This document shows, piece after piece, positions 19,633 through 30,094 of a DNA stretch of 64,000 bases; positions within the stretch are counted from its first letter, which is position 1; every line of letters begins with the position of its first letter. The stretch comes from Pseudoscleropodium purum (taxonomy: Eukaryota; Streptophyta; Bryopsida; Hypnales; Brachytheciaceae): NCBI GenBank assembly GCA_963969395.1, contig OZ017803.1, positions 19,778,001-19,842,000 of the forward strand, given 5' to 3'. The notes under the pieces were generated by a model, which made no database searches, was not told where the DNA came from, and was given only the letters and a program-made list of their open reading frames with translations. Position numbers and translations under genes: made by a program.

Positions 19633-21658
19633 CTAGGAAGAGGCTTTCAAAGCTTCCGATTCAGCTACAGCCATAGGGTCATCATCTACCTCCGTTTCTC
19701 CTTCTCGTACCTCTTGCAATTTCTTCCTTTCTGCTTCTTCCGCAGCACTCACGGTGGCCGCATGCTCCGCGTTCAAGCGCTTCATCTCCTCCTCTTGTTG
19801 CTGTCTCTCAAACCAAGTATCCGCGTCCGCCCACACTGCAACACGATAAAGACAGTACGGGTTATCTACATGCCAACATGACGGTAAAAAATTCTTTGAC
19901 GGATCACGGAAAACTCGTGTCCACTAAAGGTAAAAGGCACCATTCGATCAATTCTAGATAGTTTGTACCATAGAGAACCCAGAGGGTGAAACGAGCATTC
20001 TGCCGCATTTCTTCCTCCATGCCGGAGTCGTTGAAGACCCCGGAGATGAAGACCCATCCAAACTTCAAAGTGCTCTTTGCAGACCCTCATCATTCACAAA
20101 CTCTACGGAGACCAGTGAATAGGGTTCGTGATAATGCTAGGACGACCACTAGGCCGCGCAAGCTGTCCCCTCAGGACTAATGGAAAATTCACAGAAAAAG
20201 GGGTCACTAGGGATTGAGTTCATCGACTTTGGTTTTTATAAATTCACTGTGGTTTTCTATACTTCAGATCGGACTTCGTCACCTTCCATATCCTCTATAC
20301 TACTCCTATCTCGGCTTGGGTTTCACTCTACAGTGGTGCACCCTGAGCCCAGAGTCCTAGAATCATGATCGAAAAGCTAGTCCAGTAAGACAAAGAGCCA
20401 CTCAAACAGAAATCCAGAGCAAACTACTTGTAAACCTCACACATACCACAACCTGCAAATATTAAGTAGAAATCAAGCAAGACAAACTCCAATTTGATGC
20501 AGTATTCCATACCAGCTTGTGAAGCCCATCCCTGCTCTCCTCCCTTTATTTTTTGAGGTTGTGCAAAATTGACGGTGAGAACACGACCATAGAGTTCACC
20601 ATTGTGCATATTGTCCATAGCCGCCGCTGCATCTTCTTTCTCAAAGTAAGTGATGAAAGCAAAACCACGGTGCTTCTGGGTGGCCTGATCTAACGGCATT
20701 GAAATATCCTTAACATCACCGAATGGGATGAAAGCTGCGTGCACGACTTGCTCCGTTACATTCTCCTCCAAACCCCCTGTTCCAAAAGACAGACAGGTGC
20801 AAGAATCAATAACACTCCAAAGGATAGCACCACGAACCTTCGATGTTTCCCACATATGACATTAGGGTTAGATTGTACTATAGAGGACTGGATGGAGGAA
20901 ACCCAGCATACTATAAGGTTTCTTCCCCCAAGTGTGATGCTTTGAAGACCCCCAAAGATGAAGAGTTTGATCCTGAGACTTCATAGCGCTCTTCCAAAAG
21001 ACTCATAAATGACAAATCCTTGCGGATTAAGATTTGTGATAAGGCCGTGCAGAACGTCCCGCTTCGGTTCTAATCAAAAATTTGAAAAAAAAGCGTCCTC
21101 TAGGAATTGATCTCATCGACCCTTGGTTCTTATAAATACACTAGGGTCACTATACTTCAGAGAGGACTTAATCGCCTTCCAAACCCTATAGAACGCCGGG
21201 TTCTCTATTCTACTCCTATCCCGACATATGATTGCAGAGAACACTAAGTTAATCAATGACTCTCGAAGCAAGAGAATTGGATTACAGAGAACACCTCTTC
21301 AAGCAAGAGGATTAGGGTTTAGGGTTTAGGAATCTAGGTTTTCTTCAACGCCTATGGATTCTCAAATTTGAATCAATTCGCACGAAAATTAAAGGAAAAG
21401 GTAGCTAATACAGCCACTACACCAGGATTATCTCTTCTGCTCGACAGATAATAACCATTTAAATATTATCGCAAATTGTGACCAATGTGCGCTATGCCTC
21501 TATCTCAACAACCATCACCGTCGTGACATTGAAGGAACACCCAACACCTACATGTCTGAAATCATTATGAGAAACACTAGTAATCAACAAAGAACACCAA
21601 CACAGGAGCCATTGATTAGCTTACCAACATATAGCGTCGTCTTGGGATTGGAAGTCAT
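19633..21658 (-). CDS. Small RRM protein, cyclophilin E N-terminus-like
   Basis: Three coding exons on the minus strand: 21625-21658, 20513-20776 and 19633-19835, 166 residues. All junctions are GT-AG (donors GTAAGC, GTATGG; acceptors GGAACAG, TTGCAG) and the joins are phase 1. One RRM fills residues 8-86: RNP2 is LYVGGL (9-14) and RNP1 is RGFAFITY (48-55). KIKGGEQGW follows, then [20 protein letters not shown] and an acidic tail ending ALKASS. The RRM and the WADADTWF linker match what I recall of plant RRM proteins related to the RNA-binding half of cyclophilin E (PPIE), a spliceosome component. No cyclophilin domain follows; the stop ends the third exon, so the isomerase part is absent. 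The ATG in [12 protein letters not shown] is the only one close before RNP2. Both introns carry related repeats. Confidence 0.88.
19940..20350. repeat. Intronic repeat, copy A (RRM gene intron 2)
   Basis: Direct repeat of 20865-21245, sharing GTTTGTACCATAGAG-like, GTTGAAGACCCC, TTTTTATAAATTCACT and CTATACTTCAGA motifs in the same order. Not coding. Confidence 0.7.
20865..21245. repeat. Intronic repeat, copy B (RRM gene intron 1)
   Basis: The partner of copy A in the preceding intron (TTTGAAGACCCCC, TCTTATAAATACACTAGGG, CTATACTTCAGAG). The two direct copies bracket the RRM exon at 20513-20776. Confidence 0.7.
21311..21330. repeat. Telomere-like motif in RRM gene intron 1
   Basis: ATTAGGGTTTAGGGTTTAGG, i.e. 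tandem plant telomere units (AAACCCT on the other strand). Telo-boxes are often found near the start of plant housekeeping genes. Confidence 0.7.
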
Positions 21659-21879
21659 TTTTACAAGCTGCGCGCCTCAAAGCTTATTGAGCTTACCGGA
21701 CTCTGCATATCATCACCACCAATATCGTCTCTTTTCCTAATGCACAAGCGAAACCTTAATACCAAAATTGCGGAAACTTGGAAAGACGACGATTGTAAAA
21801 GAAGGAATAATTGGAGCCCATTTGAAGCATTGTGATTACGAACACAGAATGAGATTCACCTGCGCAAAATTACGAAACT

Positions 21880-22275
21880 CTCGAACGTGAATCCGCTTGT
21901 GTCAGTAGCTGCACCACTTTCAATGAATCCTGCATGCTCGATCGCTACAGAACTCCAAACCCTAAATAAGCCCCCAAGTCATTTGAATTTTAGAAAACGA
22001 GCAGGAATTCCAATGCTTTTCAAAGAAGGAACTGAAGTAAAAGTCTCTACAGAGGAATGACACCAGCAACAAGAGTAGAACATCCAACTTGAATTCACTT
22101 GTGCCAAAAGCTCCACCTCTTTCAATCCTGCGTGATCGATCGCTACAAAACTCCGAACCCTAAGCCCCAAGTCTTCTGGATTTTACAAAATGACCAGGAT
22201 TTCTAATGGTTTTCGATGAAGAAAATAAAACAAGAGATCGTATAAAGGAATGACAACGGCAAGAAGAATAGTGCA
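21880..22275. repeat. Tandem duplication of about 200 bp upstream of the RRM gene
   Basis: Two diverged copies sharing GCTCGATCGCTACARAACTC, AACCCTAA, CCCCCAAGTC and AGGAATGACAACRGCAASAA. They lie in the probable 5' UTR or promoter of the minus-strand gene. Confidence 0.65.
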
Positions 22276-22404
22276 GCGTGGCGAGGATCACCTGAGAGAA
22301 GGACGAGGAAACACGTAAAGGATTCTCGGGTTGCAGAAAAACCCAAATGCAGCAGCTTCAATTACAAGCTGCAGTCTGCAGTGCGTGAAAGGCCTGGTTC
22401 GAAA

Positions 22405-22565
22405 TTGAATTTCCACGTCAGATTCCTAAGGGTCCACACCATTCGCAAGATGATATGTGGCACTTTTTTTTACAAAAACGACTTAATTTTTGGCGAATTT
22501 GACCTTCACTATAGGGTACTACTCAGTGCAAATAGAAGGTGAAAATTTTGCATGTAAAGACTTCT
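22405..22565. repeat. Dispersed AT-rich repeat (three copies in the window)
   Basis: Shares CCACGTCAGAT, TGGCAC and GACTTAATTTTTGSC...TTTGACCTT...GGTACT with 33725-33870 and 39670-39800. No coding. Confidence 0.6.
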
Positions 22566-24266
22566 TCATGTCCATTTTTCGTATTCAAAAGAGAAGAAAG
22601 AAATATCTCAATCTTTAAAGAACAAACCTTCCACAACTTATAGAGAGAGTGTAAATAGTATTGTAGTATTAGGCACTCAAGGTGTATAGTGACACTTTTG
22701 TGTCACTATGCACTCCCCCCCTCCAATTTTTATTTTATCACCCCCACCTATCATTTAGAATTTGATTTAAAAAAATTTATCTCACCTCCCCTCACCTCCA
22801 CCCCTTCTTGTAATCTTCAAAATACAAAGTTCTTGACAAACAATATGGGACAATTGATCCCGTATCCAATATTGTATCCATATTCAGTACCCGTATTCAA
22901 TATCCATATTCATTACACATATTTAGTATTCATATCCAATACCTATACCCATATTCAGTATTCGTATTCAGTATTTGTATTTTATATTTGAACGGCTTAG
23001 ATTAAATTTCACAAGATCAACATCTTGTGATTTTTTGAGAAATCAACGTCAATTTTGAAGGTAAGCATTTTTTTTCAAAAAAATCAACGGCTCACAAATT
23101 TTTTGAGAGAGGAGGGGGGGAACTAATGGGAAACTGGGGTGGCAAGTGAGTTTCAGTGTATAGTGTGACATTCTCATCCTCTAGAAGATTGAAAATAGAA
23201 TGAAGAAGGTGTGACAACCCCTATTGCAGTCACTTTGCTTTAAAGAAATTTAGCAACCCTTTGACTATTTCTTGGGAAATAAAACACTTGAAAATCAATG
23301 GAGGAAAGTCGTGCATGAGAATGAGAGAGATGAGCCCTAAATCCTAATCTATGTAGACAATGAAGATCATCTCTTAGTATTGTGTTGATCAATAGCGATT
23401 GTTTAAAAAAAAATTAAAACAGACAACATTGGAGGGGCAATCTTTCTATTAAATTTGTTTGTTTGTTTGTTTATTTGTTTTGCTTATTACGTTGAAATCT
23501 CCAGGACCATGCATCTCACGTTTGTGTGTTTGGTATCATCAAAAAGCCTTGGAGAAGAAGGATGGGTGTACGGACTTGGTTTCATGGTATTTTGACCTAA
23601 GGCATGAAAGTTATTGATTTTTGAAGTTTTTATGAATTAAAAAAATAGAAAATTACTTTTTCTTTGGTTTTGACCATGGCAAGAGCATGGGGCACACTAG
23701 TTATTTTTAAATGAGATCAATGGCAAGGAAATAACAACAAATTTTTTTTTTATAAATTAAGATTAATGGCATTAGTAAGGTTCAATTTTTTTAATTGAAA
23801 TCAATAATGGAAGGCCAATATTAGTGCAAATTCAATCTATGAATATGATGTAGGGTGATAAAGGCACCAAACTTTATATATCTTACATAAGCACTAATTT
23901 TGCACAAAATCAATTGCCCATCACCAAACCATTGAAGTCATAGGTTTTTTGCCATGCATATTTATTGCACAATTTTAGCATTTCAAACTCAAACATCAAT
24001 GACATACTTAAACAACCCTATAATAAAGAATGGCATTATCATGTTGCAATAGTATAATTTCGAAATGAACAAATGTAACATAGAAGCACTGCTTGACAAT
24101 AATTGTGCAAATACTATTGACAATTTGTCACAAAGAAACTTTGTGATGAAGTCACATTAATTCTAAAAGGATGTAGTTTGTGGTTGAGGTACTTAGCTAA
24201 TTATTATCACAAAGTCGTTGCAAGAAACACCAACCTATTTTCAAGTCACAATTAGAGTGACTTTCT
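22566..24266. other. Gene-free AT-rich stretch
   Basis: Contains the minisatellite at 22858-22990 and a GTTT run near 23457. No gene, RNA gene or transposon ends recognised. Confidence 0.4.
22858..22990. repeat. 12-bp minisatellite
   Basis: Degenerate units of the type TATTCAGTAYYCG and TATCCATATTCA, about eleven in a row. Confidence 0.75.
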
Positions 24267-25910
24267 TGTCATCCGCTATAACTTTTGAATTTAAAATCCA
24301 ATGCCAAAAATAAAAAATCTATTTCTAGTTAATTTGATTTTAATCATATTTTTTATCTTTTAGAAATTGTAAAAAATCATTTTATATTCAAATGCCAATT
24401 TTCTTAATATGTTAGACTTTCGGGTTCAAAGGTTTTTTATACAAAATACTAGTTCAAATTAATGATTTTGGGTTAAAATTTTTTAGGTATGTTTCTATAT
24501 TAGGTAGACATGTTCCTAACCAAAGGGCATTTAACCCTGAAATGCTTGGGCCTATAGCCACTGGTTTCACAAGGCATTGTCCTCACTTAGTTTGTTGCCA
24601 CTTTGTATGTAGATGTGTATGAAAATTTTTATTTTTATTTTTTAGAGATGAAGCTACATGTTTTCTATACTTCATGAAAAATTTTCTTTTTATGCAAACT
24701 TTTGAAGAAAAAGTGAAGAAAAAATCATATCAAATAAAAAATTATCTCAAAAGATCTGAAAATTTCACCATGTGTGTACATTATAGTGAAAAACATCATG
24801 GTGTAAATTCAGTTTCCATGTCATTATATAATTCTCATTTAATTCTCATTAAAAATATAGTTGAAGTTCAAATTACAATAAAATATTCAATTTTACGAAT
24901 TTTTCCAAAATTCGAATTGGAGTAGAAACTAGAGTAGAAGACCTTCATTTCATTAATTGGACTCAAACTCAAAAAAAGTCATTTTTAAGGAGAAATTTCA
25001 GATTTACTCAATTTCCCAAAATACACCGAAATGGCAAATTTTGCCATCCGTTTTTTTTCATTACTTCTCAATTATATGGAAATAAACATCAAATAGACCA
25101 TAAACTCCATTGGACACTCTTTGTAACTCAACATTTAAGGTCATTAAAAAAAAGAATGCATGAAAAATTTATTGTTGAGGTCTTCTTATGACCACCTGAA
25201 CTCATTCAGAAGCTACAAAATGGTTCCCGAGGCATTCTAGGGTTAAAAAACATTATTTTATGTCCTTCATGTTTCTACAAAGAAGCCTCTTTGCAGAAAC
25301 ATTTATAAACATTAGAAATGGTTTTGACCTCATTTTTTTAATCAACTCTCATTACCATGAAGTCTTTACCATAAGACAATTTTTAATTTTGTTGAAAATT
25401 GATTTTTCTTATTTTCTACAAATTAAAATGTCCAAATTATATTTTTTTGGACAGATTTTTGGACATAGAGTTCTAGTAAAGAGAATACATAGTCAGATAT
25501 TTTTATTTGTAAAAAATAGGAAAATCAATTTTTCAACAAAACTAAAAATTGGAAATTTGGGAAGACTTCTTGGTGATGAGATTTGAAAAAAAATGAAGTC
25601 AAAACCATTTCTAATGTTTACAAGTGCACTTGCAAGGGAGGCCTCTTTGCACGAACATAGAGGGTATAAAATAATGTTTTTTTAGATGCTCTTTAGTGGG
25701 AACATGTCTACCTACTATAGGAATATACTACAAAAATTTCAATCCAAAATCTTTAATTTGAATTGGTATTTAGTATAAAAACCCTAAATCTAAAATGGTT
25801 TTTCTAATCTTGAAAAATAAGGGATAGAATGACAATAAAAATTCTAGAAATATGTTTTTGTTTTGAGCATTGGCTTTATAATTCAAAAATTATAGCGTTG
25901 GATACAAACC
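24267..25910. repeat. Large nested foldback (inverted repeat) region
   Basis: Outer arms: 24267-24530 pairs with 25680-25910 reversed (e.g. AGGTAGACATGTTCC, and ATCCGCTATAACTTTTGAAT against a reversed ATCCAACGCTATAATTTTTG). Inner arms: 25245-25420 pairs with 25500-25675, sharing GCCTCTTTGCA, AACATTAGAAATGGTTTTGA and TTTGTTGAAAAATTGATTTT-like text around a loop of about 75 bp. No transposase is seen; a foldback transposon or a hairpin RNA source are both possible. Confidence 0.6.
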
Positions 25911-26239
25911 GTTTTTTTCTAAATGCTACGTAAAATGGATGGTGTTTCTTGCAATGACCCTACATTCCTAAATGAATATGTCCATCATTGTTACTTCAAT
26001 CATTTATCAAATAATTTAAGAACTATGGAATAACTAACCTCTAAGGCTCTAAAGTAGTCATATCATAAGATATTACAAAGTATAAAGCAATGTTTTGCCA
26101 AAATATCTTCTTATTCATCTAATGTAAATAATGCTTGAATGCTCACATACAAAACCTCACTCTATGATGGCAAGCATCAAGTGACCAACTAGTCACATCA
26201 ATAAGTAAAGACTAGAACAACAAAGTTACTTTGTCACCA

Positions 26240-26831
26240 TCCTTGAATCATATACTTTATGCATTTGATGTAGCTCGATTAGTAAATCCTTAAAAATCAC
26301 AACCCACAAACTATTTGGTGGATGGATGGATGAAGAGTCTCCTAGGGGTTTGAGCCTTGGATGTCCTTCATCTATTTCATGTAGCTCCGTGAGTAATAAA
26401 TTCTTGAAAATTACAACCCACAAACTATTCGGTAGATGAATGCATACAAGGTTCTCTTAGGGGTTCAAACCTTGGATGTACTTAATCTATTTCATGTAGC
26501 TCCATAAGTAATAAGTTCTTGAAAATCACAAACCACAAACTACTTAGTAGATGGATGGATGCAAGGTCTCACTTAGAAATTTGAACCTTAGATGTACTTC
26601 ATCCATTTTCATGTACCTCTATGAGTAATAAATTCTTGAAAATCACAACCCACAAACTACCTAGTGGATGGATGCATGCATGATCTTTCAGGGCTTCGAG
26701 CCTTAGATGCACTTCATCCGTTTCATGCACCTCCAAAAGCAACAAGTTTTTGGAAATCACGACTCCCGGGCGGAATGGTAGATGGATGCAGGGTCTCTTC
26801 GGGGTTCGAGCCGACATACATGCCAGGCCGA
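26240..26831. repeat. Tandem array, about five copies of a 117-bp unit
   Basis: Each unit has TTCATGTAGCTCC, AATCACAACCCACAAACTA, GATGGATG and a GGGTTCGAGCCTTGGATG-type motif; the last repeats near 26346, 26460, 26577, 26690 and 26806. Spurious minus-strand frames with LWVVIFKNLL come from this array. Confidence 0.8.
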
Positions 26832-26929
26832 CTTATTTGTGCCCGCCCTGGACAAAAAGCAATTGAAGCACACTGACTGAAATGGCAGCATCATGTCAGT
26901 CGGTTTTTTCCTTCTTCTGAGATCATGTT

Positions 26930-28260
26930 GCAGCAGCTTCAAGAATGGAAAGAAGATGGAGAAGAAGAAGACTGATAATAAGTGACCCAACAACCTACTC
27001 CCCCTTTCCACCCTCCTCATGTACCGCCGCTGTACATTTCAGGACGGAAATGTACACCCCAAGTACACACTTCCGGATCATTGATGGAGATGGGCAGGAT
27101 GGCCTGATCCTCCACAACAGTTTCGCCATGCCACCCGCAAACCTGTCTGTCTATGATTCGCAACTGAAGGCCGGTGGGACTGTGGAAGGGGGAGGAAAGG
27201 CTCCCTGTTAACTTACTCGAATAAGACCCCGGCCCGAACTCACTGTAGCACACTGCCCACGCTGAGTCGTCGTCAGAAAACCGTGCCTGATTGCAATGGC
27301 ATGGGCAATCTGGCAACGCAACTTGGAAATTCACACCCAGGGCCAGAGGCTCACTTGAATTGAATTGAAAGCTCCATGGAAATAATGCTAGCTCCCCCAA
27401 CGCAACAATTGCTACAAACAGATCGACTGATCGGGCAGTGGGGAGTGGGGACTGACTGACTGACGGATCGACGAGCGGACAGACGGACTCTCTCAACAGT
27501 TTCTCTCGGTCTCGATCTCGATCTCTGAGGAGGAGAATAGTGCAAAGCTATAAAGATCAAGCTAGCTACCGCGCGCAGTAAGTTAGTAGTACCGAGTTCA
27601 GGTAGTAGCAGTACTACTACAAAGGTACTGTGCGGTGACGGAGTGGGTCTCACTACTGTGCGGCTGGCTGACTGGCTGGCACCCCAATTTCTGGAGCTCT
27701 TGCAGTTGGCTGGCTTCATTGTAATCCTTCCTGCTCCTGTTTTACTTCATGGCCGGGGGGGGGGGGGGGGGGGGCACTCACTGTTGTTCTTCTTCCCCTT
27801 CAATAATTGAGCATGGTGAATCGGAAAGCTAGGGAAGATGCCAGCCAATACTGAAGCGTCGTGCTCCGTCGTCCTGGGAGAGAGACGGACGGACGGACGG
27901 AGCCAGGTCCATGGCGAGGCAGGTAATATAATAACTTAGCTGGCCCTTGCTGGATACGTTTTGAAATTTTCAAAATCCTGTTGAGTGAGTGTGCGTTGCT
28001 GGTGTCAGTGCGGGAGGATTAGACTGGGGTGGATGAAAGGCGAGGGAGGGAGTGAATGCCGTGAGTTCAGTTGAAAGGCCGGGGACTGAAGCGGCAGGCG
28101 GGGGAGAGGAGGAAAGGTGAAGAATGCCGGGGGGGAGCGGACATCCACGGCACCGAGTTGGAACTGATTTAAAAAATTCAGGATGTTAACTCCTGAACCG
28201 ACAGGCTCGTAAGCCCCCTCGGGCTTGGTTTTTGTGAGAGAATCGTTGACAAAAGAGTAG
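26930..28260. other. GC-richer island without a recognised gene
   Basis: About 1.3 kb of balanced composition inside AT-rich DNA. Open frames of 122-159 residues on the minus strand (27017-27719) have no recognised domain and shift between frames, so I do not call them genes. It contains a run of 20 G and GGAC tetramer repeats (27886-27900). It could be the remains of a gene, or the promoter of a non-coding transcript. Confidence 0.35.
27755..27774 (+). repeat. Run of 20 G
   Basis: Uninterrupted G20. Such a run can form four-stranded structures and is also prone to assembly error. Confidence 0.9.
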
Positions 28261-29355
28261 TTTTCTTGTATTTTTTTTTTCTGAACGTTTCAACGTATAA
28301 GACCCACTTCAAAAAGTGAATAATAAGGTTTGCCCAGAGCCATATTTAGGCTGCAAAGTCAAAGCTCTATTCATTATTCACTTTTGCATGCCATGGCTCT
28401 AACAAGATCCGTACCTTGCTACAATTGAAGAGATTGTTGGTTTCATTCCCTTTGGACTAGCATTAGGGCAAGTGAATTTTGTTTATGGATTAACCTTGGA
28501 AGGACGTGCCCTCCTTGACCAAGATAGTCACCAATCAAAATGAGATTATTGGACCAATGTGTGCATTCTTTGTTTCTACAACCAACAATGAAGTCATCTA
28601 TCATACCTTGTAGGAACATATAATGTTCTTCTAAGATTTAATGCTAAGAGAGATGGAAGGGGAGTTGGTTAATTTTTGTGCTTCTATGACTATTGTGGTT
28701 GGACATTGAAATTCATAAATCTACACAACAATCATAGCTTCAATGCATGGGGTAGTTGACATTCTTCATACTCTAGCTACTAGAATGCAACCACAACTAT
28801 AACCCCCAATTAATGCAAATTTAGAACTTCAGAGACAAAATAGATTTGACCTAAATAAGTTTTTAGACACAAATGTCTTTCTCTATTGCAAGTTTTTTAA
28901 AGTGCCAATTTCAACATGAACTAATTTAATCCTTTGCACCAATAAAACATAATGCATCAAGTAATTGAGCAACTCACATTGTTGGATAAGAGACAAAACA
29001 CATTTTAAAGCATGCTTGAATGAACTTTGTAATTATCTCAACAATGAGTTTTTTAAACACTCATATTTACATATGTTGGCTTTTTTAGGTGTTAAGATTT
29101 CAAACCCAACTAAAGTGTTTGCACCAAATTGTATCTAAATCTTTTAGAAGCTATAATTTGCACCCATGGAATTATAATCTTTAAAATAATTCTTATATGT
29201 TGAAAAAAAATTAAGAGGGTATTTAAATTGCATGCTAAGGATGGAATCTTCATATTCCTTGTTTGTCCCTTGAAGGTTATTCCAAGTTTTATTTCATGAC
29301 TTCAATTTGAAGAACTCTATAAAAAGTTTAGTTTAGTTCTTGCTACATTTTTTAA
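28261..29355. other. Gene-free AT-rich stretch with a repeat shared with 40.7 kb
   Basis: 28475-28620 resembles 40681-40830 (GACCAAGRTAGTCACCAA and AYAGGTGCATTCYT-like text in the same order). The reading frames are closed in both, so I call a diverged repeat, not a gene. Confidence 0.45.
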
Positions 29356-29623
29356 CATTAGAAGGAATTTCAAGCCAAAAGAAGGTCATTTCAGATCTGT
29401 TCCCTTGGCCGTTCCCGTGGCAGTAAAAGAACGTGGTTTGTCAAAAAAAATTAAAAAATTAAAAATTAAAATTGAAAAAAAAAGTTTTATTTAATTAAAA
29501 AAATGATGTGGCACTATCTTGACCACATCGGATTGTAGAGCTAGCAGTATTTCTACACCGTCAAGATAGTTTTCAAGCCCCATGAGCTTGTAGTCTTCCC
29601 GAGCCCTCAAATTTCATCTAATG
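29356..29623. mobile_element. MITE-like element with CATTAGA ends, copy 3
   Basis: 268 bp. Ends CATTAGAAGGAATTTCAAGC and, reversed, CATTAGATGAAATTTGAGGG; the interior has GATGTGGCACTATCTTGACC with a CCACATC partner. Confidence 0.6.
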
Positions 29624-29949
29624 ATTGACTTTTATATCATTCTTTAGTTTCATGAAATTCAAGGGTGAAATGAAATACATTTGTTCAATTTTAACCTTGT
29701 GGAATTAAAAAGTTTAAAATTAAAAAAATGTAAAGAAAAATTTTCTCCCTATTCTCGAAAGTTTCATTATAGATGATGGAAAAAAGTTATTTTATTAACA
29801 ATAAATGCATATAACCATAGAACATGTAGAGACAAAATATCTCAAATTCCATTCAACTATAAATACTCTTAGTGCTCCCATATAACCTTTCAATGTTTTG
29901 AAGATATTACAATTATATAAAATGAAATATAACCTTAATTTCTTTTTTT

Positions 29950-30094
29950 AATTTTGAAGGTATGATTTGAAACATGACCATAACATTGCAAGTGGGAAAT
30001 CTTAAACCTTAATTCATTCACATTCAATTAGGATATAAATTATCCCCCTTGATGCATATGCATAGGTCATGTTTCAAATCATACCGTCAAAATT
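29950..30094. repeat. Inverted repeat with 30-bp arms
   Basis: The arms GGTATGATTTGAAACATGAC and its exact reverse complement (21 perfect pairs, about 30 with one mismatch) are separated by about 85 bp. No coding. It could be the ends of a 145-bp MITE or a stem-loop transcript. Confidence 0.7.

Noticed and set aside
26765..26815. tRNA gene at the end of the tandem array
   Set aside because: The A-like and B-like boxes are too close and no acceptor stem or anticodon arm can be drawn.
26226..26817. Minus-strand frames with repeated LWVVIFKNLL
   Set aside because: They follow the 117-bp tandem array and break between units; no gene features.
27017..27719. Two minus-strand frames of 159 and 122 codons as a gene
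   Set aside because: No domain recognised, frames overlap with a shift, and the start context is weak; left as an unexplained island.
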